Positions 31,900 to 44,510 of a stretch of 64,000 bases of DNA are shown here, piece after piece. Position numbers and translations under genes: made by a program. Source of the DNA: Aphrocallistes beatrix (lineage: Eukaryota > Porifera > Hexactinellida > Sceptrulophora > Aphrocallistidae); contig OY725505.1 of NCBI GenBank assembly GCA_963281255.1, positions 930,001 to 994,000 of the forward strand, in the 5' to 3' direction. Under the pieces are notes generated by a model. That model had not been told where the DNA came from and did no database searches. It saw only the letters and a list, made by a program, of their open reading frames with translations. The stretch's first letter is position 1. Each line of letters opens with the position of its first letter.

Positions 31900-33660
31900 T
31901 ATCTTCAGGAATCATTACTTCAATAACTAGAATTGCAATTTTTTGACAGAGAATAACGCCTGAAAGAAAGGATATTTTTTAAAATATTCCATTCTTTGTT
32001 TCCGTAGATTCAGAGGTTTTCTGATAATCCGCTTGGAATGTAGATCTCTCTTTGTAATCCGTCTTCTGGAGTTAAGCATTTAACTAGCTCATGTAGATTT
32101 GTTCCGCTTGATCTTGTTTATTTGATTTCACCTATTTATAAGTTTAACATTTAGAATTGCAGTTGGTATCTTTCATGTCGGAATGGGGGAGTGTCTAAAA
32201 AATTTTTAACACAAGCTTCCTTTTCTAGTATTTATTTACTGTCTCACTCTCAGATTCACATTTCACTTGGGTTTTTGATAAATTTTGAAGTATCTAGGAA
32301 TTTCATTGAATTCCTTATCTACTAAAGACTTAGTAATTTCCTTCTATACCCCAGCCTACTTTAAATGTAGTCTAGTATGTGTCTGTATTTGATCATCCAA
32401 GGATATTTAAAATTATCTCCTGCTATCCCAGTTTGGAGGCTAGAGAATATATACTAGATTTCATGAATTTATTGTTGAAAGTCTTGAAAGTAAGAATTTG
32501 GTGAAATTCCTAGATATTTCAGTAAATTCGTAAATATGTGCTTGCGTCAATATTAATTTATTAATGGTCAATGAAGAATTTTAAGCTGGAGTGCAGATAT
32601 AGTTTATACTAAATTATTAAGTATTTTAACATTCTTAAGATTATCCATTAAAATTTCGAAATCTGTCGAGATGATGTCTTCACGAAGACAGAATTCTGAG
32701 ATCTTCTGAAAATCCAATCCATCACCAAATTCAGATCCATTGATTTTGAATATTATGTCCATTCTGCCCTGGTAACTTCATCTCTCAAGATCCATACAAG
32801 TCTAGACATTCCGCTGCTAACTTCATATGTTGTTTCTAATAGAAAAATGGAAGAGAAGCAGTCGTTACGAATGAGATATTTTCAGCTTTTGGTGCGAGTG
32901 TCAAATTCACAAGCTTTAGTGCTTTCAAAAAGAATTCTGGATTGTATCCCTTCCACGAGTTTACGTTCAAGATGAATTTAGCAAGACTTTCATACTTTTG
33001 TCAGTAACTGAAGCAGGAAACCTTTGCTTGGTTGTGCATCGCGTGCGTGCATTTAGTTTCTCTTCTTTAGGTATCTTGATAATTTTAGGACAAGCATCAG
33101 TCTGAGTTTAAGACTAAATTTTGAGAGAATTAGATGATATTTGATATTGTATTCCTCATTTACTATATATCTCCAGGCGTTTAAGGATATTTCTAGTACA
33201 ACTCGAATAGATTGCCAAAATTTGTCAGTTGAAAAGTTAGCTAATTTAGTCGAGTCTTATCTCTCCTTGTCTCATCTGTTTCTTCAATAATGGGTGTGTG
33301 TGCAGTTAAATAAGGTATTTTCTTTGCTAAAGCGGAAAGTGATGGATTTATTCGGTATAGTACTAAAGCTTCTAAGAATCCATCTGGTTTGTAATTTCCC
33401 CATTAATCTAGATTTAGAATTAAATCTTCTGTTTTTTTCCATTTCTCTGATAATCTAATCCATCAGGATATTGAATTGTGTTCTGTAACATTTCAACTTC
33501 TTCTGGTGTTCTATCATAGTTTGTGTTCACCCCTAATGTGAAGTAGAGTAAACATTCTCAAAATTCACAAACAGTTCTCACGAACTGTCTAGTTCTCTAA
33601 TTGTCCATGTTCTGTAATTGCTCACCTTAATCTTCAACTTGTGGACACTTAGAGAGAAAA
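31900..33660 (-). pseudogene. Degenerate copy of an unrecognised coding family, copy A
   Basis: The minus strand shows protein-like blocks interrupted by stops and frameshifts: TLGVNTNYDRTPEEVEML near 33500, LVLYRINPSLSALAKK near 33340, HTPIIEETDETRRDKTR near 33270, and FILNVNSWKGYNPEFFLKAL near 32930. The same blocks recur near 41.9, 44.3 and 46.1 kb, which argues they were once translated. I do not recognise the family. Confidence 0.45.
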
Positions 33661-33699
33661 TACTACATATTAACCAACCTATCTAATAATATATTGGCT

Positions 33700-34095
33700 A
33701 TCAAATATGGTCTAATTTGAATGCCTAGTTTTTGCGGTTTTCAAGATATGACCCACCCGACCAAAATACGCTTCGCTCTAAATTTTTCTCATCAACCCAT
33801 TCACAGCTCAGTTCTATGCGAAAAATGTTATATTAGAAACACTCAGAAGTGTCCATAAACGGGATCTGAAAATCACTAAATTCTTCATAAATATAACCTA
33901 TTACACAACAATATGATTAATAATCAAATAATCAATTTTTTGTGAATGATATGGGTACTTTGACACCATATTTATATATCCTGGTAATATTCCTAAGTTA
34001 TATTCTGCGCGGTTAATGATTGGCAGCTCATGTATTAGTTCAACCATCTTCTACTACACCCCTAGCCCTAAATCCGCAAGTTACTCTGAGGCGTT
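33700..34095. repeat. Solo half of the CATAGCCTACT palindromic MITE family
   Basis: It matches the right half of 27848-28818 in order (ACCAAAATACG, CAACCCATTCACA, CACCATATTTATATA, CATCTTCTACT, CGCAAGTTACTCTGAGGC). The terminal GGCTATG is missing. Confidence 0.7.
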
Positions 34096-34743
34096 TGTAT
34101 TGAAGTACATGACCAAGCTTTACTACACAGTCTATTGTTTTGACAAGCTATTAAATAATTCTACCTTTGATCGAGAAGGATGTGTAGTTTCGAGTTGTTC
34201 ATCATTAGTAGCGATTTCTAAATCAGGTTGTTGTTGTATAACTAACAGATAGAGATATTGAATTTATAGTACGCGTAAATCAATCAACCCTCAGATGTTA
34301 TCGTCACTTCGCGCCTCAATAAATAACAATTTACATTGAGTGGTGTATGTATTCACTGTTTGTGTCAAAAGTATAATGCATTTATTCATTGTGGTAATTG
34401 GAATGCGTACATAGAGGTAACAATTACAAGTCATCAACAACGTTATAGGATTAGAGTCAATTCTTCAAAACATAGAAGTTCAATTACATAATTGAATTCG
34501 CAATTTGCAGATAAACTATCGTTAGGATGGACGACTAATATCTAGTAAATATCTTACAATCGTTGATTATAAACTCAGTACTATCAGGTATTGTGCGGGC
34601 CTGATGCGGGCCTAAGGCCCGCAAAGCCCGCAGGCTGATAATAATACTCGGCCCGCCCCGCATGCAACTCTGTCGCGGATGTCTCCAGCCATTTTCAAAG
34701 AAATAAAGTTGTACTACTGTGGTACATTTCGGTAGTCTTAGGT
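34096..34743. other. Intergenic stretch with a GC-rich patch
   Basis: No supported gene. Positions about 34590-34670 form a GC-rich patch of repeated GCGGGCC/GGCCCGC motifs that may be a hAT MITE end. The remainder is AT-rich. Confidence 0.4.
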
Positions 34744-35935
34744 TAAAGTCAAAGTCTGAAAGAAATTCTAGTTCAATCAACTATTACCATTTTATGTAAG
34801 AACAATAGGATACACGGGTAGGTGTAATATGCAAATCAACGTGAGGTGGCAAATATGTATGGATAATGGAATCCTTAATTAGCATGACCTCAAACAATAT
34901 ATAATTTTCAGGTGATTGCTGATAATTATTGATGAAACCAAACAAGATATAGATTTTAATTATTTGGCATGAATATACTTTGTATGTGCTGAGTCTGTTG
35001 ACATGATGGAGTGGAACTCGAAATATAGTATGATTATTACAGAATTGATATGATTATGTGAAAAATTGACGTACCCCAGTTTGAGAACCACTGAGCTAGA
35101 CTTTCAATTCGAACTTATTTGATAGCAATACTCTATTTCCTATTAAATGATAATATAATCCGAACTTATAAACTGTAAGGCTCTTCAGTTATGGGACAAA
35201 TAGGCAAATATGAATAACATAAACCGTCCTCAAAATCGAAAACCATAGAATTTAGTTCAAATTGTATTGTCATCGAATTTGAAAGTCACCCCGATCTATA
35301 GCCCCTAATGACCAAATCCATTTCGATATAATAGCAACGAAGAAATGTAACAACATTCCAAACTTTTCGAATTACCAATCCTTAGTTTGCAAACAACAAC
35401 TCTCATTTAGCATTGATTATTATATACGTATACAAAATTGATTTGGTCATTGGGGCTATAGATCGGGGTGACTTTCAAATTCGATGACAATACAATTTGA
35501 ACTAAATTCTATGGTATTCGATTTTGAAGACGGTTTATGTTATTGGACATATTTGCCTATTTTCCCATAACTGAAGAGCCTGTTACAGTTTATAAGTTCG
35601 GATTATATTATCATTTAATAGGAAATAGAGTATTGCTATCAATTAAGTTCGAATTGAAAGTCTAGCTCAGTGGTTCTCAAACTGGGGTACGTCGATTTTT
35701 CACATAATCATATCAATTCTGTAATAATCATACTATATTTCGAGTTCCACTCCATCATGTCAACAGACTCAGGTACATACAAAGTATATTCATGCTAATT
35801 AAGGATTCCATTATCCATACATATTTGCCACCTCACGTTGATTTGCATATTACACCCACCCGTGTATCCTATTGTTCTTACATAAAATGGAAATAGTTGA
35901 TTGAACTAGAATTTCTTTCAGACTTTGACTTTAAA
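34744..35935. repeat. 1.2-kb near-perfect palindrome
   Basis: The left arm from 34744 (AAAGTCAAAGTCTG) and the right arm ending near 35935 (CAGACTTTGACTTTA) match as reverse complements through almost their whole length around about 35380, including GATACACGGGT and CACCCCGATCTATAGCCCC. A MITE-like GAGAACCACTGAG motif lies in each arm. No duplication was resolved at the ends. Confidence 0.8.
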
Positions 35936-36169
35936 TGGCGAATCAGGTCCCACTGCTTCTGTGAAAAAAGTCCTAATAATCCTCGTACAACGATTTCTAT
36001 TGTGAGAGTGAAACCATGCATATTGTATAGAAAAGGTGTGAAAAAGTGTTTTCCATTTTTTGCAGAGGTGTGAAAATTTTCTTAGATCAACTTTATCGTA
36101 GACTCATCATTTGACACCTACATTCCAATTTTCGTATCTCTACGACTTGCCAATCCTTCAATCAATTCG

Positions 36170-36735
36170 GACAAGCATTACTGTTTCGATATCACTCGAA
36201 AAATTATCAAATTTGTCAATTTTCATTTTTCCGTACGGATAGGGAATGAAATTTCCATACGACTTCTGACTTACTATCGAATCAATTTATATACGTACTT
36301 ATAAAATCAGAACCTTTTCTATACTCTTTCTCTTATAACTTCACTCAAACACAAAACACTGCTCTCAATTCTAAAAATCTCACACTTGAAATGCCCAATC
36401 GACTCGAGTAGTTTAAATCGAATCGATCATTTTTATGAATCAAAATAGATATATTACTTGTCTTTGTATTTGATTACGTTCTTACTTTTTAAATGTACTT
36501 CAATTGTCTCCTTTTATCCCCTAATTTCAGCCTTCTATCCCCTAAAATGGTTAAGTTATAGTCGAAGAACTGAAGTTTCTGTTTATGATAAAAGTAGCAA
36601 TAGCGTCTTAATTCCATGATGAGTCGACATTTTCTTCTGATATCAGAAATTAGTGGAGCCATAGCCAAAAGACTCCCAAACGCCAAAAATCAGCTTTCTG
36701 TCCAGGACAGTTTCTTCATTCAATTCGTTACAGAG
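36170..36735 (+). repeat. R1 dispersed repeat copy
   Basis: It carries the R1 landmarks CAGCCTTCTATCCCCTAAAA, GATGAGTCGACATTTTC and GCCATAGCCAAAAGACTC, and lacks the GC-rich head. Confidence 0.7.
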
Positions 36736-36744
36736 ATACATATA

Positions 36745-36937
36745 CAGTAAACTCCGCTTAATTGGGACACCACTTAATCGAGACAACCGCTTAATTGAGA
36801 CAAGTCTCCAGGAACGGAATGGCTCCCATACATAGAAGCTACTTAGTAATACTAAATTTAATTGGTTAATTGGGAACTCCGCTTAATCGGGACGAAATAT
36901 CCGGGACCGAAGTGTCCCGATTAAGCGGAGTCACCTG
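36745..36937. repeat. Pogo/Tigger-like MITE
   Basis: Ends CAGTAAACTCCGCTTAAT and the complement of ATTAAGCGGAGTCACCTG, with TA on both sides (36743-36744 and 36938-36939). Related ends occur near 25236, 26330 and 43471. Confidence 0.85.
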
Positions 36938-37783
36938 TACATGTATATCCATAGCCTACTATATATAAGGCCATACATTAGAAGTACCAGGGATGAAGTA
37001 GTAGTGGACTATTTGGATGTTACAATATAGTAATCAATGTTATGCTAATGTTATGTTTCCCTTACTTTCCATCAGTCCATCACCCTATGAGCATGTATGA
37101 TAGCATTTATCCCGTATTGAGAACTACTGAACACATTTGTATATTTTAATCACATTGCAATTAGTACGTAATTACAAAATAATGAATAATAGTCAGGTCA
37201 AAATAGGAAGCAAATAGTCCCAACCCCAATAAAATTGCAAGAAATTGTTTTATTGCATTTTTCCGTAGTATCATGTCTTAGGAGTAACATACTAAAAGTT
37301 TACCGAAATCGAAATATCAGAAAGTGATTTGGCACGACCCCGTCGTTGACCTCGGACTATAAAAATCGCCGGTTTTGAAAACTGAGATTTAACCTTTCAA
37401 ATGATTACAAATCAGTTTGTATGTCACATTCGTGCTCAGCATCAAATTTCCGGCAATTTGATATATATATTGACTATATTTTGAGCAAAAATATTTGGGC
37501 ACTCCCTAGCAACAACCTGTAATGTAAAATTCCGATCTCCAAATTTGGTGTAAACCATATCGAGTTTCTCGGCTATGCTTGCTGAGTACGGATTTCTTAA
37601 TATAAATAGTCTAAACGTTAGTATTAAAATATTATGGTTTCGGCTGGTGGTATTCATGTATTTTAACGGTATACATACTCATAAATTTTTGTTTTGTCCC
37701 TTTAACTCCTATGAAATGTAAGAATTGAAAATTTAGGTGGCATAGATGGACTGATATGTTCACATTTCAATTTCATCTTCGGT

Positions 37784-38105
37784 TTAATCGTCCGATGCAA
37801 TTCCTTTTTTCATATTGCCACAGTTGTCATCTTGGCATCGTCCGCATGCTTGGGAACAGTTGAGTCCTTGTTTTCTGCTGCTACTTCTGAGACTACTATA
37901 GCCTGTGGAACAGTTACAGTGGATCATTTTCAGGAGTGCTTCGGGTGCAGGGTTACTGTCCAACATGACTGGGATTAGGCTGTTATCTTGGCAGTTCCAT
38001 CCCCATTCGGTGACCTCCATACCATCAGCCGTGCCCATCCACATCATCACCTGGAAATAGCACCTCAGAGATTGAAATTTCGTTGCAGAGGCTGTAGTAA
38101 TAAGG
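37784..38105 (-). pseudogene. Inverted partial copy of the cysteine-rich gene
   Basis: The minus strand encodes the C-terminal part only: ASATKFQSLRCYFQ, then EVTEWGWNCQDN, and a cysteine-rich end with HCNC, NCSQACGRC and DDNCGN, closing in IASDD. It is nearly identical in protein to the plus copy ending at 38943. The upstream part of the open frame is antisense of the spacer and not real coding. Confidence 0.75.
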
Positions 38106-38943
38106 AGGATACTCTTTCCAATCAAGTCAACAAACAGACTCTCATCCATCTCATTCTGAACGTTTGAGAGAAAGAGGGTGCCATGTAATACAGGATGAGG
38201 AGGATGCCGATGTTGACATTGTGAAGGCAGCAGTATCAAAGGCCTCCTTCAAGACAACAATTCTCTAGGCGAGGATATGGATCTATTGGTTCTGTTGCTG
38301 CACTACACTCCTAACAACAATGCAAAGAAGATATACTTCCGCTCGGATAAAGGGAAATCAACCGTAGTCTATGACATCAAAGTGATAAAGCAGGTGCTTG
38401 TGGACGAAATCTGCCATAGCCTGCTTTTTCTGCCTGCATTCACCGGATGTGACACCACTTCCAGCATTTTTGGGCTCGGAAAGAAGTCTGTTCTGTACAA
38501 GTTCAAAGAGAATTCCATATTAAAAAGCTATGCTAGGGTGTTTTCTGCACCAAAACCAAGACACAGTTGTGATAGATAGTACTTCAATGCAAAAACTTGG
38601 GAACATTGCCACACCCGAAAGACTGCCACCTACAGCCTCCGCCACGAAATTTCACTCTCTGAGGTGCTATTTCCAGGTGATGATGTGGATGGGCACGGCT
38701 GATGGTATGGAGGTCACCGAATGGGGATGGAACTGCCAAGATAACAGCCTAATCCCAGTCATGTTGGACAGTAACCCTGCACCCGAAGCACTCCTGAAAA
38801 TGATCCACTGTAACTGTTCCACAGGCTATAGTAGTCTCAGAAGTAGCAGCAGAAAACAAGGACTCAACTGTTCCCAAGCATGCGGACGATGCCAAGATGA
38901 CAACTGTGGCAATATGAAAGAAGGAATTGCATCGGACGATTAA
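38095..38943 (+). pseudogene. PIN-like/cysteine-rich invertebrate repeat protein, frameshifted
   Basis: Blocks in three frames follow the order of a family I recall from many invertebrate genomes. GCHVIQDEEDADVDIV and GEDMDLLVLLLHY form the acidic, PIN/FEN-like part. LLFLPAFTGCDTTSSIFGLG follows, then SATKFHSLRCYFQVMMWMG and EVTEWGWN, then a cysteine-rich tail (CNCSTGYSS, CSQACGRCQDDNCGN). Frameshifts lie near 38265 and between about 38530 and 38640. The family is multicopy, probably element-borne, and its function is unknown; a nuclease role is only a guess from the acidic motifs. Confidence 0.6.
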
Positions 38944-39530
38944 ACCGAAGATGAAATTGAAATGTGAACATATCAGTCCATCTATGCCACCTAAATTTTC
39001 AATTCTTACATTTCATAGGAGTTAAAGGGACAAAACAAAAATTTATGAGTATGTATACCGTTAAAATACATGAATACCACCAGCCGAAACCATAATATTT
39101 TAATACTAACGTTTAGACTATTTATATTAAGAAATTCGTACTCAGCAAGCATAGCCGAGAAAAACTCGATATGGTTTACACCAAATTTGGAGATCGGAAT
39201 TTTTACATTACAGGTTGTTGCTAGGGAGTGCCCAAATATTTTTGCTCAAAATATAGTCAATATATATATCAAATTGCCGGAAATTTGATGCTGAGCACGA
39301 ATGTGACATACAAACTGATTTGTAATCATTTGAAAGGTTAAATCTCAGTTTTCAAAACCGGCGATTTTTATAGTCCGAGGTCAACGACGGGGTAGTGCCA
39401 AATCACTTTCTGATATTTCGATTTCGGTAAACTTTTAGTATGTTACTCCTAAGACATGATACTACGGAAAAATGCAATAAAACAATTTCTTGCAATTTTT
39501 TGGGGTCATGCATCATATTGACATGACTAT

Positions 39531-40660
39531 AAATGATGGACAAAACTACTATGCTACTACCAGAGGATAAACTAAACATAGACTGCAGTAATTGTAAATC
39601 CTAACATCCTCCCATCTTCTCCTGACATTTGGACTTGGCTTCATTGACATTTGATCTTGACTTCATAGTGGTATCATTCTGAACGTCACTATATAAACAC
39701 CAATAGACCATAAAGATAGATAAATATGTACAAAATCTATGAAAATTTCTTTAATTTAGGATACTGTTAATTGCAAACATGTTTCCGCTCCACTACCCGC
39801 ATCAATATTAGCTACCGCATAGATTGCCACTAAGACGATTCTTGTCAAGTTCACGTCATGTTCCTGTCAAATCAAAGAAGTATTTTGCCATGTTCATGCA
39901 AAAAGTAAGAAGCTCTTGCCATGTGTATGTCAAAAATATAAAGTTCATGCCAAGTGCATGCTGAAAGTAAAAGTTCGTGTCATATTCATACCACAAGTCA
40001 AAGTTCATGCCAAAGTTCATGGTTCATGCCATATTCATACCTCAACTCAAAAGTTCATAAAAATGGTCAAATCTATGAACTTTGTTCATGATATGACAAC
40101 ATTGATCTCATTGTATATTTCAGGGTGGGACTTCATTCCTATTGATTGAGTTATACAGTCGATATAACTACCATTTCAGTATACAGTCGAACCTGTCTAT
40201 AACGGGAACCCAAGGTACTGGTGAAAAATGGCAGTTATAGACAGTATCAGGTTGAAACGATGCGATGCAGTGACAATCTGTAAATGTACTTTGATTATCG
40301 CTGATATACATTACTGCTTACGTTACTGATGCAATAAACTAGATCATCGTTTGGAATAGGGATCGTAATAACTACTTTGTACAAGTTCTAAACATGAGTT
40401 ATTGACAGTTTTAGAGTCCCCAAGGGACCGAAAAAGTGTGGCCGCTATGTGCAGATGACCACTATATATAGGTGGGCTAAAGCAGGTTTGGCAGTTAATT
40501 GATTGTTTTTGAGACTTCACTGCATTAATTAAACAAGTGCACTTCGTTTGCTTGCGCTCCGCGGCTGGCAGACACTTTGTGTCCGCCAGAGGTGTTCCTT
40601 TCAAAAAAATGACCTGTTACGCAATGATATGATGACTAATCGAAATTTTGACAACGGATA
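39531..40660. other. Intergenic stretch with a minisatellite
   Basis: No gene. It contains the tandem array described next, a half pogo-type MITE end (CAGTCGAACCTGTCTATAAC, 40184) and a GC-rich R1 head at about 40537-40605 (TTTGCTTGCGCTCCGCGGC). Confidence 0.5.
39845..40045. repeat. Degenerate minisatellite
   Basis: Repeated, imperfect units of about 30-40 bases built on GTTCATGCCA and CATATTCATACC. The units differ too much for a firm period. Confidence 0.7.
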
Positions 40661-40669
40661 TATATACTT

Positions 40670-40816
40670 TGATACCATGTTTATATACGCTGGTAATACA
40701 TTCTTAATGCCTATTGTGCATGGTTAACGATTTTAGGCTAATCGTGATTAATCCATTCGGCTATTACCGCATCCTTGGTTATTTTACTGTGAGGCATTAT
40801 TAGAGTAAGCTATGCT
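40670..40816. repeat. CATAGCCTACT-family MITE fragment
   Basis: It carries the CCATGTTTATATACGCTGGT and TTACTGTGAGGCATTATTAG landmarks and ends AGTAAGCTATG, a right end of the family. Confidence 0.65.
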
Positions 40817-40819
40817 TTA

Positions 40820-41340
40820 ATGGATATTTTTTCATTTTAGTCTACCAAATTTTAAGTTTAGAGTGTGATTCTAACTTGTTTATGTGCAGTGAGTGAGGTC
40901 TATCCCCTATTGGTCAATAAAATCAAAGCCGATTGTAATATTGAAACACTGCAATTTCATTGGTCAGTGGAGTTATGTTTTGTTGACATTTTTCATTTCA
41001 GTCAATCAAGTTTCAAGTTTAGGGAGTGATTCTAATTTGATTATGTGTATGGAGTCAGGCATATTCCATATTAACCAATTATACTAAATTCTGCTGTTAA
41101 ATTAAAACCCTGCAATTTTATTGGTCGCCACATTTGTCACATTTTGAGACAAGGTGTGAAAATATGAATAATTGTTACATTAGGCTAGAGAGTGATTTTT
41201 AACTTGTATATGTTCATTAAGTTAGATATAATCCCTATTGATCAATAAAATTAAAGCCAACTGTAATGTTACGTAAATCCCTGGATTCTGTTGGCTAATA
41301 CATGTTGACACCCTTTGTGGAAGTTGTGAGAAACATTTGA
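40820..41340. repeat. Three diverged tandem units, about 160-170 bp
   Basis: Starts of units are marked by TAGAGTGTGATTCTAACTTG (40858), TAGGGAGTGATTCTAATTTG (41019) and a similar block at 41190. Each is followed by an ATCAATAAAAT or CCAATTA-type stretch and CTGCAATTT with ATTGGTC. No coding potential is seen. Confidence 0.7.
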
Positions 41341-41654
41341 ATTTGGACCCGGGTTCAAATCTCCACCAACGAATATATATCCCAAATTTGGTGCAATTTG
41401 GTCCAATAGAATTTCCAGGAGTAAGCAGACTGACTGACGTACGTTCTACAACCGATCATGACATAAGGCATCTCATATGTTAAGAGCTCACTAAAAATCA
41501 TTTGATTGATGGGATAGATTCACTAAATGATCTGAAAATGGTGATATATGACATCTTTTTGTTAGAGGTTGTTTTTATCGTTTCCTTTTCTTGAATGCTT
41601 CCTACTTGAAGGCCCGTATGAACTGACGTTTTGTAAGCCAATTCAAGCCTCTAC

Positions 41655-42030
41655 CTTTTCAAAAATTTGAGGTCTCTACGAATGATACCTCTCTTCAAGC
41701 AGAATTTGGAGATTTTTCTAAAATCAAATGCTTGAATAATTTATATACATAACGTTTCAGAATAATTTTCTAATGTTTAGTTGAGACATCTTCTCTTAGA
41801 ATTGCTACGAATTTCCGAATTTCTCGTCTTGCCTCGTCTCTTTTTTAATATAGGGAGTGGGTGTCGTCAAGTTGGAAATTCTTTCCGCTGACAAAGCAAG
41901 ACTAATTTTTTTAAATGTTTTGGTGCTGTTCTTTCCACGAATCTAGATTCAGAATATAGTATTCTTGTTTTCTGTGTTCTTTTGAGAGTCTGTCTGAATA
42001 TTCTATTGCAATTTGTAAGATTTTGACATT
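41655..42030 (-). pseudogene. Degenerate copy of the unrecognised coding family, copy B
   Basis: Clearly duplicated at 45830-46206. The minus strand reads REIRKFVAILREDVSTKH and related blocks with several stops. It matches copy A through the LVL and DETRR region. Confidence 0.55.
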
Positions 42031-42605
42031 TTAGTGTCTCAAATGATCCAGTAGATATAATATGAATAAATCAAGGATAAAAAGAAGTAAATGGTCGATA
42101 TACCTTACAACTAAATTATCGAAGGGCACCGTGAGGAAGTTAGTTTAGCTATTTATAATTTATCCATCGTCTTCAATAGATCCGTTATTTTTGAGACAAT
42201 AGCGTTACTCTTGCAGCCTAAAAAGCATAATCATATTACAAGTATATTAGATTGGTTGCACAATGAAAGAATACCTTGTGGGCCAATAAATAAATATTTT
42301 TATATAGAATTTATGATCTGGTTGGTTTTATGTATTTGGAGCGATTTAGTGTTTTAAAAAACTGTCTTACATAATGTCTATTATTATATTGTGTTTCCAC
42401 TGTCTATTAGATCACACTACATAGCCTAGAAAAGCTCAATAATATTATTAATTAATAATAAAGTATACTTTACTTATATTTATTTACTTGCTACTAGATT
42501 AACAGATCTTATGTATACAACTTGATTAGTTCTCCTTCTATTTTGAATCGATCCGAGTTACTTAATTAAATATTATACTTAACTTTTCAAAATGATAATT
42601 ATTTC

Positions 42606-42822
42606 CATAGCATTCTATACACTAAGGCAATGGTGCGCCCTAAATTTTTGGTACCATGGATTGGTTAGTATCTTCAGACTTATTCACATCACTCACAAAA
42701 TTTCAATGATCTTGTACAGGAGAATAAATTTTGTGAGTGATGTGAATAAGTCTGAAGATACTAACCAATCCCTAGCCCAACAAATTAGGGAGTACCATTG
42801 TCTTAGTGTATAGAATGCTATG
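42606..42822. repeat. Palindromic MITE with a perfect 46-bp hairpin
   Basis: The inner arms 42658-42703 and 42726-42771 are exact complements with a 22-base loop. Outer arms (CATAGCATTCTATACACTAA and complement) are nearly exact. A fragment of the same family is at about 1190-1222 (CCTTAGTATATAGAATGCTA). Confidence 0.85.
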
Positions 42823-43700
42823 TTATTACTTTGGATATTCACTGACTGTTGCCATCTAAATTAATATGTATGAGGTTGTTCAAATCAGTGCATTTTGAGA
42901 ACCAGTTGGATCAGGGTTTTTTGGAGTGTGGTGCTATTTTGGGATAATTATTTTGCAAAATGTGTGTGTGAATGAATACCTTTTCTCATTTCTGATAATG
43001 AATTCAGTGGATTTGTGTTATATTTCCATGGCGAATGAAAGGTATCTGGTCCTAGATCGTCATAGAACATCGGTTATAAAGACATTTTTTACAGAAGCAT
43101 TGAGCCCTGATTCGCGATATTGACTGCGAGTCAGGACACATTTTTTTCCTAAAAAGTCACCCTATAAAACACAGTTCTAAGTCTTAGACTCGAAAAATCT
43201 TTACATCATTGAAACTACGTATTCGAATTACAATATCTAAAGACCATAATAACTAAGATTGTTTGAGTATATGAAATTTATACCTGATCAAGCTTGGGAC
43301 AGAACTTATTGGTCGTGTCAACCCTTAATCGATGCAGGATTGGCAGGACCAGAATAGTTCTCACACACAGAAGCTAATAAAAAACTTTTTCGGTTAATTG
43401 GGTTCTCCGCTTAATCGGGCTAAAATGTCCTCTAACCGATGTGTGTTCATATTAAGCGGAGTCGACTGTATAACAGTTATATTTCTTATGGAACAATTTA
43501 TAATTTTGGACCTATATTATTGGTGAATAGGGAATTGCATATTACCTTCCTGATGACACGAGTGTAGCCAGAACGTTTTATAGCAGGGCATATCAACCAG
43601 TTGGGGGTCTAGGGGGCGCTGTAAGCCCCCATTGGGGTCCAGGGGCAAAATTCCTGGAAACTAACAACAATTTGTCTGACAATTTGGACAGATTCATCTT
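42823..43700. other. AT-rich stretch with MITE ends
   Basis: No gene. A pogo-type MITE right end (AAGCGGAGTCGACTG before TA) lies at 43457-43471. A short GC-rich patch (GGGGGTCTAGGGGGCGCTGT) lies at about 43603-43622. Confidence 0.45.
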
Positions 43701-44510
43701 ATTTAATGTCATCTCTTACGATTCGTACGAGTCTAGACATTTCTCTATCTCTTCCTTAACATTTTATTAACATTCTTAACATTTAAAATTTTAATTAAAC
43801 TAAAATATGGCAACAGAAGTCTAAGCAAATATGTTTTAACAATAATAAGATAATCCATAGAAGAAATTGTCGGCACTGAGGAGACCTACACGTTCCTTAA
43901 TCAGGAGGCATTTTCACAACACCTACCTTACCGATTAACAAATTACAATTACATACATTAAGAAATTAGATACAATATTAAATTAAAGAATAGAGGTTGA
44001 ATCATAATGGTGCTGGAATTCCGAAGGACTTGAGGTCATGACTTCACATGACTCGATTAAGCAAAGTCCATCATTAATGCTTAGATCAAAAAATATCTTT
44101 CGTTCATCTAGTTTTAGAACTTCGAAAAGAAGAGGTGGATTGTTATACATAAGGAAACTTGGGAATTGATTGGTGATACAATTACAAGGATTAAAGGATT
44201 AAATATCTCTTTCTTAACAAGGGTTAAGAAAGAGATATTTTCAGCTTTTGGTACGAGTGTGGGATTAACAAGCTTTAGTGTTTCCAAAAATAATCCTGAA
44301 TTCTATCCCTTCCACGAGTTTACATTCAAAATGAATTTAGTAGGAGTTTCATATTTATCTGACAACTCGCCGGATATTGTTTCGCCCTGTAGCTTTGTAA
44401 CATCTTCCTCTTCCAAACCGTTGATTAGATCAACTATTTTAAAACATCTTAAAAATATGAATATTGTGATTTTATGGTCGAGAGAGATCATTTATACTTC
44501 TTAACTTAAA
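43700..44510 (-). pseudogene. Degenerate copy of the unrecognised coding family, copy C
   Basis: The minus strand has KIVDLINGLEEEDVTKLQGE and KFILNVNSWKG, followed after a stop by FLETLKLVNPTLVPKAENIS, matching copy A near 32.9 kb. A plus-strand frame here (44166-44504) is a shadow. A perfect 18-bp hairpin lies at 44201-44240. Confidence 0.5.

Larger units (their letters stand above)
37193..39530. mobile_element. 2.3-kb inverted-repeat element with gene fragments
   Basis: The left arm (37193 to about 38105) and right arm (about 38630-39530) are reverse complements. They share outer AATTGCAAGAAATTG and CATGATACTACGG blocks and inner cysteine-rich coding sequence. The spacer and right arm hold a degenerate plus-strand gene; the left arm holds only its 3' part in inverted orientation. 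Fragments of the arms recur at 26.0-27.2 kb. Exact termini and duplication were not resolved. Confidence 0.75.

Noticed and set aside
41280..41375. tRNA-like B box (GGGTTCAAATCT)
   Set aside because: No matching acceptor stem, anticodon arm or A box could be folded around it.
44166..44504. 112-codon plus-strand frame
   Set aside because: The opposite strand carries blocks conserved with the copy at 32.9 kb; the plus frame has no such support.
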